Of a stretch of DNA of 64,000 nucleotides, positions 35,347 through 46,082 are shown piece by piece. The translations under genes were made by a program, and so were the position numbers. How positions within the stretch are numbered: the stretch's first letter is position 1; each line of letters starts with the position of its first letter. The notes under the pieces were generated by a model that worked only from the letters and a program-made list of their open reading frames with translations, did not search any database and was not told where the DNA came from. Source of the DNA: Actinomadura sp. HBU206391 (GTDB lineage Bacteria > Actinomycetota > Actinomycetes > Streptosporangiales > Streptosporangiaceae); NCBI RefSeq assembly GCF_014323665.1, contig NZ_JABVEB010000011.1, forward strand, positions 26,593-90,592. The letters are read 5' to 3'.

Positions 35347-36903
35347 GTGACGGAGCGGTCGTACTCCCATCGGGAGATACTCAAGATCCTGTCCGGCCTG
35401 CTGCTGGCACTGCTGACCTCGATGATCTCCACCTCGGTGGTGGGCACCGCGCTCCCGACCATCGTGGGCGACCTCGGCGGCCAGGACCAGCTGTCCTGGG
35501 TCGCCAGCGCCCCGCTGCTGACCATGACGGTGTCGACGCCGCTCTGGGGAAAACTGTCGGACCTGTTCGGCCGCAAGTTCATGTTCCAGCTCTCGCTCGT
35601 CGTGTTCGTCCTCGGCTCGATGGCGGCCGGGCTCGCCCAGAACATGGCCGAGTTGATCTCCGCACGCGCCGTACAGGGACTCGGGGTCGGCGGGCTGTCC
35701 GCGCTGACCCAGGTGATCCTCGGCGACATCGTCGAGCCGCGGCAGCGCGGCCGCTACTCGGGCTACACGGGCGCGGTGTTCGGTGTCTCCACCATCGCCG
35801 GACCGTTGCTCGGCGGCTTCATCGTCGACGCGGACGGGCTGGGCTGGCGCTGGTGCTTCTATGTCTGCGTCCCGCTCGCCGCCATCGCCTTCATCGTGAT
35901 CCAGAAGGTGCTCAGGTTGCCCCGCGTACGGCGCGACGCCCGCATCGACTGGCTCGGCGCATTCGCGATCACGGGCGGCGCGAGCGCGCTCATGCTCGTG
36001 CTCACACTCGGCGGCAAGCAGTTCGCCTGGAACTCGCCGTGGACGTACGGCCTCGGCGCGCTCAGCGCGGCGCTGCTCGCCCTGTCGATCGTCGCAGAGC
36101 GAAGGGCCGGCGAGCCGATCCTACCACCGAGGCTGTTCGGTGACCGGACCTTCGTGTTCACCGCGCTCGCCTCGCTGTTCGTCGGCGTCACCCTGTTCGG
36201 CGGGCTGATCTTCCTGCCGCAGTACCTGCAGATCGTCAAGGGCATGTCGCCGACCATGTCGGGCCTGACGACGGTGCCCATGGTGGTCGGGCTGTTCCTG
36301 GCCTCGGTCGGCTCCGGCCGGATCGTGACGGTGACCGGACGCTGGAAGGTCTTCCCGCTCGTGGGCATGCTCCTGGTGGCGCTGGCGATGTTCCTGCTCT
36401 CCAGGCTGCACGTGAGCTCGAGCCGGCTGATCGTCGGCGTCGATGTCGCGGTGCTCGGGGTCGGCCTCGGCCTGTCCATGCAGATCCTCATTCTGGCCGC
36501 GCAGAACGGCGCGAAGCGCGCGGACATGGCCGCGACCACCGCGGGGGTCACGTTCTTCCGCTCCCTCGGCGGCGCGATGGGCGTCGCGGCGTTCGGGGCG
36601 ATCCTCACCGGCCGGCTGAACGGTGAGATGGCCGGCATGCTGCGCGCCGCGCACGCCGAGGTCCCTGCGGGCGGGGCCCGCCTCGGCTCGCCCGAGGCCA
36701 TCCAGCGGCTGCCGGAACCGCTGCACGGCATCGTGCTCGAGTCGTTCGCCCGCGCGATGGAGACCGTCTTCATGGTCGGTGTGCCCATCGCGCTGCTCGG
36801 TTTCCTCGCCGTCCTCGCGCTGAGGGAACTGCCGCTGCGCTCGGGGGCCGGCCCGGCGGCGGCACGGCCGCTGACCGAGGGCGACCCGGCCAGCGTGCCC
36901 TGA
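35347..36903 (+). CDS. MFS drug:H+ antiporter, 14-helix (DHA2/EmrB-like)
   Basis: A protein of about 518 residues. The motif A loop PLWGKLSDLFGRKFMF is near residue 65 and motif C-like sequence GVSTIAGPLLGGFIVD near 150. The early ISTSVVGTALPTIVGDLGG is the DHA2 motif. Fourteen hydrophobic segments can be counted, fitting the EmrB/QacA group that exports drugs or metabolites. GTG at 35347 is preferred because GGGGTGG precedes it; an ATG at 35326 would add seven residues. A TGTGTC-type dyad covers its stop codon. Confidence 0.88.
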   Translation: MTERSYSHREILKILSGLLLALLTSMISTSVVGTALPTIVGDLGGQDQLSWVASAPLLTMTVSTPLWGKLSDLFGRKFMFQLSLVVFVLGSMAAGLAQNMAELISARAVQGLGVGGLSALTQVILGDIVEPRQRGRYSGYTGAVFGVSTIAGPLLGGFIVDADGLGWRWCFYVCVPLAAIAFIVIQKVLRLPRVRRDARIDWLGAFAITGGASALMLVLTLGGKQFAWNSPWTYGLGALSAALLALSIVAERRAGEPILPPRLFGDRTFVFTALASLFVGVTLFGGLIFLPQYLQIVKGMSPTMSGLTTVPMVVGLFLASVGSGRIVTVTGRWKVFPLVGMLLVALAMFLLSRLHVSSSRLIVGVDVAVLGVGLGLSMQILILAAQNGAKRADMAATTAGVTFFRSLGGAMGVAAFGAILTGRLNGEMAGMLRAAHAEVPAGGARLGSPEAIQRLPEPLHGIVLESFARAMETVFMVGVPIALLGFLAVLALRELPLRSGAGPAAARPLTEGDPASVP

Positions 36904-36926
36904 CACAGAGTGTGTCCTGATACACA
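36902..36926. promoter_or_regulatory. Overlapping TGTGTC dyads after the MFS gene
   Basis: GACACAGAGTGTGTC (36902-36916) is a perfect six-base inverted repeat with a three-base centre. Its right arm also forms an imperfect dyad with TACACA (36921-36926). The cluster begins within the MFS stop codon and ends 14 bases before the next gene. It could be an operator for the downstream gene. Confidence 0.45.
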
Positions 36927-36939
36927 CCACAGAACGGAC

Positions 36940-38355
36940 ATGTTCGGTTACCGTTACGGCGGCGCGGCGGGGAGGGTCATGCGGGACGGCGCGGAGGCAC
37001 CGAGAAGGATCCAACGTCTGTACGTCGTCGAGTTCGACTCCCTAGCCCAGCGGCATGTGTGCGACATCGGGATGACCCGCTTCGGCGGCGACGCCGAGAG
37101 CTCCATCGTCGCGATGATGCGGCTGGCGGATCTGCTCTCCGAGGCGATCGTCCTGACCGACAACATGATCTTCGACGGTATCCTCTTCCACCGCATCGGC
37201 CCGCGGCGGATGCTGCAACTGGTCGGCCGCCCGGTCGGCACCAACCTGGTGTTCCCGTTCGAGATCCGCTCGCGGGCCGGCACGATCGAGGAGGCGCTGC
37301 TGCGCGCGTTGCGCGAGCCCGGTGCGACCGGCCGCGACCGCCTCCACGCGTTCGAGTACGACGCGCTCGACCTGCCCGAGCCCGAGCGCATCGAGATCGG
37401 GCAGCGGATCGGCGGCCTGCGGGTGCGGGAACTGGACCGGCGCGTCGCCAGGCACGGCATCAGCGAGGGCATCGCCCGGCTGCTGATCGAGCGGTGCGGC
37501 GCCCCGGAGGAGCAGGTGCGGCGGATGCAGGAGTCCTGGGCCGCGTGGATCAAGGCGGACCTGGACGGGCAACTGACGATCCGGCCGGCGGGGGAACGGG
37601 ACGACACGGGCGACGACCGGGCGTTCGCGCTCGACCCGGTCGCGAGGATGCGCGATGACCTGCAGACCGCCGACGGGCGGCTGGCACTGCAGTGGGTGGA
37701 GGCGAACCGGCATGAGCGCCGCACCACCATCCGGGCCCGGCTACGGGACTGGCTCCCTGGCGTCGACGGCGACCAGGCGATGGACCGGCAGGTCATCGAG
37801 TTCTGGCACAACGCCTGTTACCTGCGCTCTCTCGCCTACGCGCAGGAGGCCGAGCTCATCGAGTTCGTCCTCGGCGATCCCGAGGCCGTTCAACGCCGGC
37901 GGCTCAAGCGACGCCGGCGCGCTCCCGCGCAGGGCGGCGAGACCCGGCAGGTGAGGCTGCCCGTGACCCTGCTCGGTGAACTCGGCACCATGCCGAGGTC
38001 GGTGTTCGAGACCGTGCTCTACAACAACCGGGACGCGATCGCCGACTGGCGCCGCTCGGGCGACCCCGGCGCCATGCGCCGGGTGGCCTACGGACTGCTC
38101 GAGGCCTCGGATCAGCCCGATCCGACCCTGTTGTCCAGGGAGACGCTGACCCGCCTGATGCTGGTCGTACTCGCGGCGTTCGTCGCCGACGCCTTCCAGC
38201 AGACGCCGTGGGTGGTCAAGGCGCCGGTGCTGCTCGCCGCCGTGCTCGCCAGCTCCTGGTCCGACATCAAGACGTTCTTCCGGCTCCGCGGCCGGCTCGG
38301 CGCGGTCATCGACATCCGCGACGGGGAACGCCGCGAGCTCCCAGACCCGAGCTGA
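36940..38355 (+). CDS. Hypothetical protein with C-terminal membrane helices
   Basis: A protein of about 471 residues, not recognised. The N-terminal third is a globular region (RLYVVEFDSLAQRHVCDIGMTRFGG, then LADLLSEAIVLTDNMIFDGILFHRIGP). The middle is Arg-rich and helical. Near residues 405-450 two hydrophobic segments (LMLVVLAAFVADAF, VVKAPVLLAAVLASSW) could anchor it to the membrane. ATG 36940 is the first start after the dyad; an ATG at 36979 (MRDGAEAPRR) is also possible. It may be co-transcribed with the MFS exporter, 36 bases away. Confidence 0.6.
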   Translation: MFGYRYGGAAGRVMRDGAEAPRRIQRLYVVEFDSLAQRHVCDIGMTRFGGDAESSIVAMMRLADLLSEAIVLTDNMIFDGILFHRIGPRRMLQLVGRPVGTNLVFPFEIRSRAGTIEEALLRALREPGATGRDRLHAFEYDALDLPEPERIEIGQRIGGLRVRELDRRVARHGISEGIARLLIERCGAPEEQVRRMQESWAAWIKADLDGQLTIRPAGERDDTGDDRAFALDPVARMRDDLQTADGRLALQWVEANRHERRTTIRARLRDWLPGVDGDQAMDRQVIEFWHNACYLRSLAYAQEAELIEFVLGDPEAVQRRRLKRRRRAPAQGGETRQVRLPVTLLGELGTMPRSVFETVLYNNRDAIADWRRSGDPGAMRRVAYGLLEASDQPDPTLLSRETLTRLMLVVLAAFVADAFQQTPWVVKAPVLLAAVLASSWSDIKTFFRLRGRLGAVIDIRDGERRELPDPS

Positions 38356-38380
38356 CGGGTCCCCGGCCGGGGACCCGTCA
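38353..38380. terminator. 28-bp perfect palindrome bounded by two convergent stop codons
   Basis: Left arm TGACGGGTCCCCGG (38353-38366) and right arm CCGGGGACCCGTCA (38367-38380) are exact reverse complements. The first three bases are the stop of the plus-strand gene and the last three are the stop of the minus-strand gene. It should act as a bidirectional terminator hairpin. Confidence 0.75.
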
Positions 38381-38944
38381 ATCGGCGTGGGTGAGCCGAC
38401 TGACGAGCCGTTCGGCATCCTGGCGGGTGCCGGAGGAACCGGTGGTGATCTGGATCTCGCCGCCCGTGATCGGTTCCTGGACGGACGGCGCCGAGAGGAC
38501 CTTCCCGTCGACGACCAGCGCGAGCTGGTTGCGCGGGGGCTGCTCGGTGGCCACCTGCCGCGTGAGCGACCCGAAGGCGCCGCTGTCGGCCGGGCCGAGC
38601 TCGATGAGAACCTGCCAGCCGGCGCCGTTCTTCGCGAGCGCGGCCTCGAGCTTCTCGAGCCGCGTCACGGTCATCCCCGGAGCGAGCCGGTAGCACTGGG
38701 TCCCGTCGACGTCGGGCACCCCGGAACCGTCGGTGCAGGCGCCCGGCGTCACCTCGGTCACCGGCTGGATCCCCAGGGGGCTGCGCAGCCGGTTCGGCTC
38801 GTCCGGGCCGGAGCGGGAGATCACGATGATGACCGCGACCACGATCAGCACCACGACGACGAAGACGCCCGCGGCGATGCCGACGATCAGAGCTGTCCGA
38901 TCGCGGCGCGGCGGCGGCCCGTACACAGGGGGGTACTGCTGCAC
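38378..38944 (-). CDS. Membrane-anchored protein with SecD-head-like (SecDF P1) domain
   Basis: A 188-residue protein. It has a short Pro-rich cytoplasmic start (MQQYPPVYGPPPRRDR), one transmembrane helix (TALIVGIAAGVFVVVVLIV and onward, about residues 17-45), then an external domain. LALVVDGKVLSAPSVQEPI followed by GGEIQITTG closely resembles the P1 head subdomain of SecD. No other SecD helices are present, so it is not a translocase. CTDGSG and QCYRLAPG supply a possible disulfide. It is the second of two tandem paralogues. Confidence 0.75.
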   Translation of the reverse strand: MQQYPPVYGPPPRRDRTALIVGIAAGVFVVVVLIVVAVIIVISRSGPDEPNRLRSPLGIQPVTEVTPGACTDGSGVPDVDGTQCYRLAPGMTVTRLEKLEAALAKNGAGWQVLIELGPADSGAFGSLTRQVATEQPPRNQLALVVDGKVLSAPSVQEPITGGEIQITTGSSGTRQDAERLVSRLTHAD

Positions 38945-38963
38945 GTGTCCTCCAAGGGGCGGG

Positions 38964-39506
38964 TCAGCGTGAACCCTTCAGCTCGCGGATCAGCCGGTCG
39001 GCGTCGGCCCGGCTGAAGCCGCCGGTGATGAGAACCTTGCCGCGGGTGATGGGCGCCTCGACCCGCGTCGCCGTGACGAGGCGGCCCCGCACGACGAAGG
39101 CGACATCACGCCCGACCATCCTGCGGGTGAGAGCGGCGAACGCCCGCCGGTCGGCCGGCAGCAGGCTGATGGAGACCTCGTGCCCCCCGAGCTGCCCGCC
39201 CTGGACGTGGATGTCGTTGACGCGGCGGATCTGGATGCCCTTGGCGACCTGATAGCAGGCCGGCCCGCTGGCGCTCTGCCCGTTGACGCCGCCGGCTCCT
39301 GACGCGCACTGGCCGGCCGTCGTCTGGGTGACCGGATAGACGTGAAGAGGTGAGGAGAAACGCGCCATCTTGCCGCGCATCGGCGCCGCGACCAGCGCGC
39401 CCGTGACGGCGACGGCCGTGGCGGCGATGCCGACCGAGACGACCAGGGCCAGCAACGCCGTGCGTGACGGCCTCTTCGTATGCGCACGGAGCGGACCGAC
39501 CCGCAT
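38964..39506 (-). CDS. Second SecD-head-like membrane protein (paralogue)
   Basis: A 180-residue protein starting MRVGPLRAHTKRPSR behind an AGGAGGTG ribosome site. A single helix (about 17-41: ALLALVVSVGIAATAVAVTGA) is followed by an external domain. VAFVVRGRLVTATRVEAPITRG and KVLITGGFSRADADRL align with the paralogue downstream and with the SecD P1 head. The shared P-V-T-x-x-x-x-G-x-C pattern suggests a common Cys pair. Genes are 19 bases apart and probably co-transcribed. Confidence 0.7.
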   Translation of the reverse strand: MRVGPLRAHTKRPSRTALLALVVSVGIAATAVAVTGALVAAPMRGKMARFSSPLHVYPVTQTTAGQCASGAGGVNGQSASGPACYQVAKGIQIRRVNDIHVQGGQLGGHEVSISLLPADRRAFAALTRRMVGRDVAFVVRGRLVTATRVEAPITRGKVLITGGFSRADADRLIRELKGSR

Positions 39507-39638
39507 CGACACCTCCTGTTGATGTGATCTCCGAGTCTTCCAGTCAGCGCAATCGGCCGGTAGCGCCCCGAAATAACAACTGCGAGATCGTGCCGGAGAC
39601 ACTCCGGCGGGATCTCGCAGTTGTCCGCAGGTCGGTCG

Positions 39639-40731
39639 TCAGCCGACGCGCCAGGTGTCGCCGCTGCCGAGCAGAGCGCCGAGGTCGCCCTCGCCCTGCC
39701 GTTCGACGGCCTCGTCCAGCTGCTCACGCATCAGCTCGTCGTACGAGGGACGCTCCACCCGACGGAAGACGCCGATCGGGGTGTGCTCGAACGCCGGCGA
39801 GTCCAGCCGCGACAGCGCGAAGGCCAGCGACGGGTCCGGGTTGCGCGCGTCGTGCACCACGAGGTCGGGCGAGGTCGAGGGGACGACTTCGAACCCGCCG
39901 GAGGCCGAGTGCCGCAGCCCCTTCTCGCCGTCGGCTCCGAACACGATCGGCTCACCGTGCTCCAGCCGGATCGTGACGTCGTCGCGGACGGCGGCGTCCT
40001 TGAGCGGTTCGAATGCCCCGTCGTTGAAGATGTTGCAGTTCTGGTAGATCTCGACGATCGCCGTGCCCTTGTGCTCGGCGGCCGCGCGCAGCACCGATGT
40101 CAGATGCTTGCGGTCGGAGTCGAGCGTGCGGGCCACGAACGTCGCCTCGGCGCCGATGGCCAGCGAGATCGGGTTGAACGGGGAGTCCAGCGAGCCCATG
40201 GGCGTCGACTTGGTGATCTTGCCGATCTCGGAGGTGGGGGAGTACTGCCCCTTGGTCAGCCCGTAGATCCGGTTGTTGAACAGCAGGATCTTGAGGTTGA
40301 CGTTGCGCCGCAGCGAATGGATGAGGTGGTTGCCGCCGATCGACAGCGCGTCGCCGTCCCCGGTCACCACCCAGACCGACAGGTCGGGGCGGGACGCGGC
40401 CAGCCCCGTGGCGATCGCGGGCGCCCTGCCGTGGATCGAGTGGAAGCCATAGGTGTTCATGTAGTACGGGAACCGCGACGAGCAGCCGATGCCCGAGACG
40501 AACACGGTGTTCTCACGCTTGATCCGCAGCTCCGGCAGGAACCCCTGAACCGCGGCGAGGATCGCGTAGTCGCCACAGCCGGGGCACCAGCGCACGTCCT
40601 GGTCGGTCTTGAAGTCCTTGGCCGACTGCGTCTCGCCCTCCGCTATCAGCGGAGGATGCTGAGGACGCTCGGCCACCTGGGTCAGGCTGACGAACCCGTG
40701 GCCGTTCGGCGCGGATATGGAGATTTCGGCC

Positions 40732-40739
<8 letters not shown>
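39639..40739 (-). CDS. korB: 2-oxoacid:ferredoxin oxidoreductase subunit beta
   Basis: A 366-residue TPP-binding subunit. Cys ligands for the 4Fe-4S cluster are in VRWCPGCGDYAIL and SGIGCSSRFPYYMN. The thiamine diphosphate site is VVTGDGDALSIGGNHL with the paired Asn in KILLFNNRIYGLTKGQ. With KorA it oxidises 2-oxoglutarate (or a related 2-oxoacid) to the acyl-CoA while reducing ferredoxin. It overlaps korA by eight bases. Confidence 0.92.
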
Positions 40740-42585
<1,846 letters not shown>

Positions 42586-42649
42586 AGAGGAAGACCTCCT
42601 CGACGCGCAGCACCCGCCCCGGGGGAGGCGTCCGGGGTCGCAGTGCTAC

Positions 42650-42664
42650 TTAGGCTTACCTTCA
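42650..42664. promoter_or_regulatory. Partial iron-box-like site upstream of korA
   Basis: TTAGGCTTACCTTCA resembles the right part of the IdeR/DmdR iron box (TTAGGCTAACCTAA), with 12 of 14 positions matching. The other half is poorly conserved. It lies 65 bases upstream of the korA start. The rest of the 304-base gap up to 42889 contains no gene. Confidence 0.3.
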
Positions 42665-42867
42665 TGTTACGTCCGAGACAGGGTTCCCGCTCCGGACGGG
42701 TTATTGCCACCGCTTGATGCCCCGGCACGTCCACACAGGCCCCCGGCCGGGGAATCAGTCGGCCCCGTGACACCAGAGGTATCACTTTGGGCGGAGCTTC
42801 ACCTGACTCCGGCGATTCCGGACATGCCACATCAACCCAGTGGGACAAAACAGAGCAACGGCACTGT

Positions 42868-42889
42868 AGACCGGACCGGCTTCGCCGGT
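42868..42889 (-). terminator. Hairpin after the frameshifted membrane-protein gene
   Basis: ACCGGC (42875-42880) pairs with GCCGGT (42884-42889) around TTC, immediately downstream (minus strand) of the stop codon at 42890-42892. No T-run follows. Confidence 0.5.
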
Positions 42890-44421
42890 CTAAACGCTCT
42901 GCTGCTCCTGGCTCAGCTTGGCGAGCAATCCGTTGACGTCACCGGCGGAGACCGCCTGGGCCACCACGCGCGCCCGGGCCTCGTAGCGGTGCGAGCCCGG
43001 AGTGCTGCGCGCCCAGCGAACCCACGACTTCCAGCCGCCGCTGGTGACCGTACAGGAGAGGTTGACCTTCTTGCTCGCGCTCACGCTGCGTGTGTCGGTG
43101 CAGGTGCCGAGATCACGACCGCTCGCGCGGATCGTCGCCTTCAGCACCGCCCGGACGCTGCTGCTGCTGCTGAGTGAGAGGCTCGTCACGGTGTACTTCA
43201 GGGTGCAGCCGCCCGACCCGCAGTTGCTGAACTTCAGACTGCCGCTGGGCAGGAACCGCACCCCGGGGTCGAGCGCGCCGGTGAGGTTTCTCACCTTTCC
43301 CTGAAGTTCTCTGAAAAGGGCGATCGTCTCGGAGGCGGCGACCTCGGTGACGTCGAACTGGTAGGTGTCGGTGCCGGTGGACTTGATCCTCAGCAACTTG
43401 TGCGGCTGTGCCTTGGAGATGTAGTACTCGCCGTCCGCGGTCGCCACTCTGAGCGCCGGGGTGCCGTTGACGTCAGCCCCGTCCCCGACCAGGCTCGGGG
43501 CGGCCGCCTGCAGTCGCTGCACGATCGTGCTGGGCACCAGCATGTCCTTGACGTCCAGGTCGAGCGTCGACGACGCGGCGCGGCTCCACTTGCCTGCGTA
43601 GTCCTCGGGGTTGGTGGTCACGCCGCCGTGCGAGCGCCAGAACGACTTGCCCGCCTTGAGGTAGGTCGTGCCGTCGACGACGATCATGTCGACCTTTTCG
43701 CCGCCCACGGTGATCGAGCCGCTGCCCGAGCCGGCCTTGGTCACCGAGAGCTGGGTCTGCATGGTGGTGCCGCTGGAGGAGAAGGAGCCGTTGTAGCGCA
43801 GCGCGCGAACGGCGGCCAGATTCTGTGCCGCCTTGCCGGCCTGCCCGCCCTCGCTCTCGCTCTGCTCGGACGTATTCGCGTTCTTCTTGTCGTCGCCGCC
43901 GCTGAGACCGATCGTCACGCCGATCGCCACGATCAGCAGCACGACCACCGCGCCGGCCACGATGAGCAGCACGGGCGGGCCGCTACGCCGAGGCGGCGCC
44001 GGCGGCTGGTTGTACGACCACGGCTGCTGGCCGCCAGGGCCGGATGGGCCGCCAGGGCCGGATGGGCCGGGGGGCCGGGGGGGCCGGGGGGGAAGCCGAA
44101 GCCGCCAGGCTGGCCCGGTCCGCCCTGCGGCGGGCCTCCAGGGCCGCCGGGGCCGCCGTAGGGCGGGCCGCCGTACGGCTGACCCCCCTGCGACGGATCG
44201 CCGTAGGGCGAGCCGCCACTCTGCGGCTGGCCACCGTACGGCGAGCCGCCCTGCGGCTCGCCACCGTACGGCGAGCCGCCCTGCGATGGGCCGCCCTGAG
44301 ACGGATCGCCATAGGGCGAGCCGCCCTGTGGCCGGCCGGCCGGCGGCCAGCCCTGGTCGGGCGGCGGGCCGCCGTCAGGAGGTCCCCAGGACCCGGGGCC
44401 GCTGTCGCGCTCATTGCTCAT
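42890..44421 (-). pseudogene. Pro/Gly-rich single-pass membrane protein interrupted by a one-base frameshift
   Basis: Two frames together make one protein like its neighbour. Frame one starts MSNERDSGPGSWGPPDGG and runs through GGSPYG repeats to GFPPGPPGPP. Frame two continues GQQPWSYNQPPAPPRRSG, one helix (LLIVAGAVVVLLIVAIGV), a SerGly linker and an external domain of about 320 residues. The break lies at 44069-44092, where the plus strand has G-runs of 6, 7 and 7. Adding one base to the 6-base run restores GPPGPPGPSG. Either a homopolymer error or a true slippage site; the rest shows no decay. Confidence 0.7.
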
Positions 44422-44527
44422 GTTCGGGCTCCCCCGCCGCTTTGTCTTTTGCCGCGACCATACGTTTGATGAGCACCGCCGACAAGACCGGTGCCGAGCA
44501 GGTGTTCGCCCGTGTCAGCGCGGGCTT

Positions 44528-45907
44528 TCAGACGCTGTTGAGACCGCTCAGCATCGTCTGGATCTCGGTGCTGGTCGCGCCACTCGCCATGGCCTCTGCG
44601 CGGCCCCACCAGCGGCGCAGGCCGGTGCCGCCACGGAAGCTCGTCCACGCCGCGCTCTTGACCCGGCAGGTGACATTGATGGAACTGAGCGACGTCACCG
44701 TGCCTGAATTGCTGCATTCGCCGAGCTTTCGACCGTTCTTGTCGTTGGCCGTGATGCGTACAAAGACTGTGACGCGCACGGAGGTGGATCCGCTCCGTGT
44801 GGACCAGACTTTCGAGTGGACGGTGCACCCGGAGGTCGTGCAGCTGCCCCAGCTGATCTTGTCGACCCGGGTGCTCCGCGACGGGTCGAAGGAGTCCTTC
44901 AGCGCGTTGATCCGGCTGCGCAGCTCGGTGACGGCGTCGCCTTGGCCGCTGGTCACCTCGGTGACGTCGACGGCGGTCTGCGGGTAGTCGGTCTCCAGCC
45001 GCAGCAGCCGGGGCGAGTCGTCGGCCGAGACGTAGAACACATCGCCATAGGTGCTGATCTTGAGTGCCGGAACGCCCTGCACCGTGGTGCTCACGGTGCT
45101 CTTGACGCTGTAACGGGAGACGTTGCGCAGATCCGACGCGATCGCCGACGGCGTCATGTCCGACTTGACGGTCGAGCTCAGCGAGGAGTAGCTCAGCTTC
45201 CCCCAGCGCGAGCTGCCGATCCAGGTCGCCTTGTTGGAAACGTTGCCCTCGGTGCGCCAGAAGTCCCAACCGGCCTTCACGTACACCGCGTCGCCCGGCA
45301 TGATCACTTGCGCGGTCTCGCCGTTCCAGGTCACGTTACCGGTGACCCATCCGCTGCTGGTGATCTTGAAGTCGCCGTTGAGTTTGTCACTGCCCGAGCT
45401 CACGGTGCCGCGCAGGTTCAGTCCGCGCGCCGTGGTGAGCCGCTGCGCGGCCGCCGCGAGCTTGTCGGTGGGCGAGTCGCTCTTGGCGGGCTTCTTGCCG
45501 CCGCCACCGGAGAAGGCGCCGCTCGCGGCCAGGACCACCACGACGAGCACGATGACCACGAAACCGCCACCGGCGATCAGCGTGATGAGCAGCCCGGTGT
45601 TGGACGAGGGCGGCGGAGGCGAGGGCGGGAACGGCTGAGACGGTGGCATGCCCGGCATGCCCGGCATGCCGGGCTGGCCGTAGCCCTGACCGGGCTGACC
45701 GAATCCGGGCCCGGGCTGCCCCGGTCCAGGCTGCCCCGGTCCAGGCTGTCCGGGCAGGGGCTGACCGAAACCCGGCCCGGGCTGCCCATAGCCGGGTCCG
45801 GGCTGCCCCGATCCGGGCTGTCCCGGAACCGGTTGCCCTGGTGGCGCCCAGCCCGGGGTCCAGTCCTGACCCTGAGATCCAGGCCCCCATCCGCCGTCAC
45901 CGCTCAT
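44528..45907 (-). CDS. Pro/Gly-rich single-pass membrane protein with external domain
   Basis: A 459-residue protein. Residues 1-100 are Gly/Pro/Gln-rich (repeats such as GQPGPGFGQPG and GMPGMPGMP). One helix (about 104-132: GLLITLIAGGGFVVIVLVVVV) is followed by an external domain with AQRLTTARGLNLRGTV, GDAVYVKAGWDFWRTEG and Cys pairs near the end (SWGSCTTSGCTVHSK; LGECSNSGTV with VTCRVKSA). The middle recalls LppX/LprG-like lipoprotein folds, but no lipobox exists. It is paralogous to the frameshifted gene downstream and divergent from nuoA2. Function unknown. Confidence 0.75.
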   Translation of the reverse strand: MSGDGGWGPGSQGQDWTPGWAPPGQPVPGQPGSGQPGPGYGQPGPGFGQPLPGQPGPGQPGPGQPGPGFGQPGQGYGQPGMPGMPGMPPSQPFPPSPPPPSSNTGLLITLIAGGGFVVIVLVVVVLAASGAFSGGGGKKPAKSDSPTDKLAAAAQRLTTARGLNLRGTVSSGSDKLNGDFKITSSGWVTGNVTWNGETAQVIMPGDAVYVKAGWDFWRTEGNVSNKATWIGSSRWGKLSYSSLSSTVKSDMTPSAIASDLRNVSRYSVKSTVSTTVQGVPALKISTYGDVFYVSADDSPRLLRLETDYPQTAVDVTEVTSGQGDAVTELRSRINALKDSFDPSRSTRVDKISWGSCTTSGCTVHSKVWSTRSGSTSVRVTVFVRITANDKNGRKLGECSNSGTVTSLSSINVTCRVKSAAWTSFRGGTGLRRWWGRAEAMASGATSTEIQTMLSGLNSV

Positions 45908-46082
45908 CCGGTGCGCCCTCCCATGAACGCCGCAACGTCCACATAGCAGGACGTAGTCGGACAGGAATTATGTCGTCTTAATCACCGCTCGGCCACCACA
46001 TATGACGCATTCGGCATGCCGGAGCCGCTGTCCCCGCCCGCTTGCGCGATACGTTGGGGTTGAACGGCTTCAGGAGGCTGGT
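45908..46082. other. Divergent promoter region for nuoA2 and the membrane-protein gene
   Basis: The 175 bases between the two starts must hold both promoters. I see no Rex-like site and no clear consensus hexamers. A good ribosome site for nuoA2 (CAGGAGGCTG) lies at its right end. Confidence 0.4.

Noticed and set aside
44014..44421. Two separate genes at 42890-43972 and 43933-44421
   Set aside because: The first lacks a real start and the second ends in Arg-rich out-of-frame sequence; comparison with the intact paralogue shows one gene with a one-base shift.
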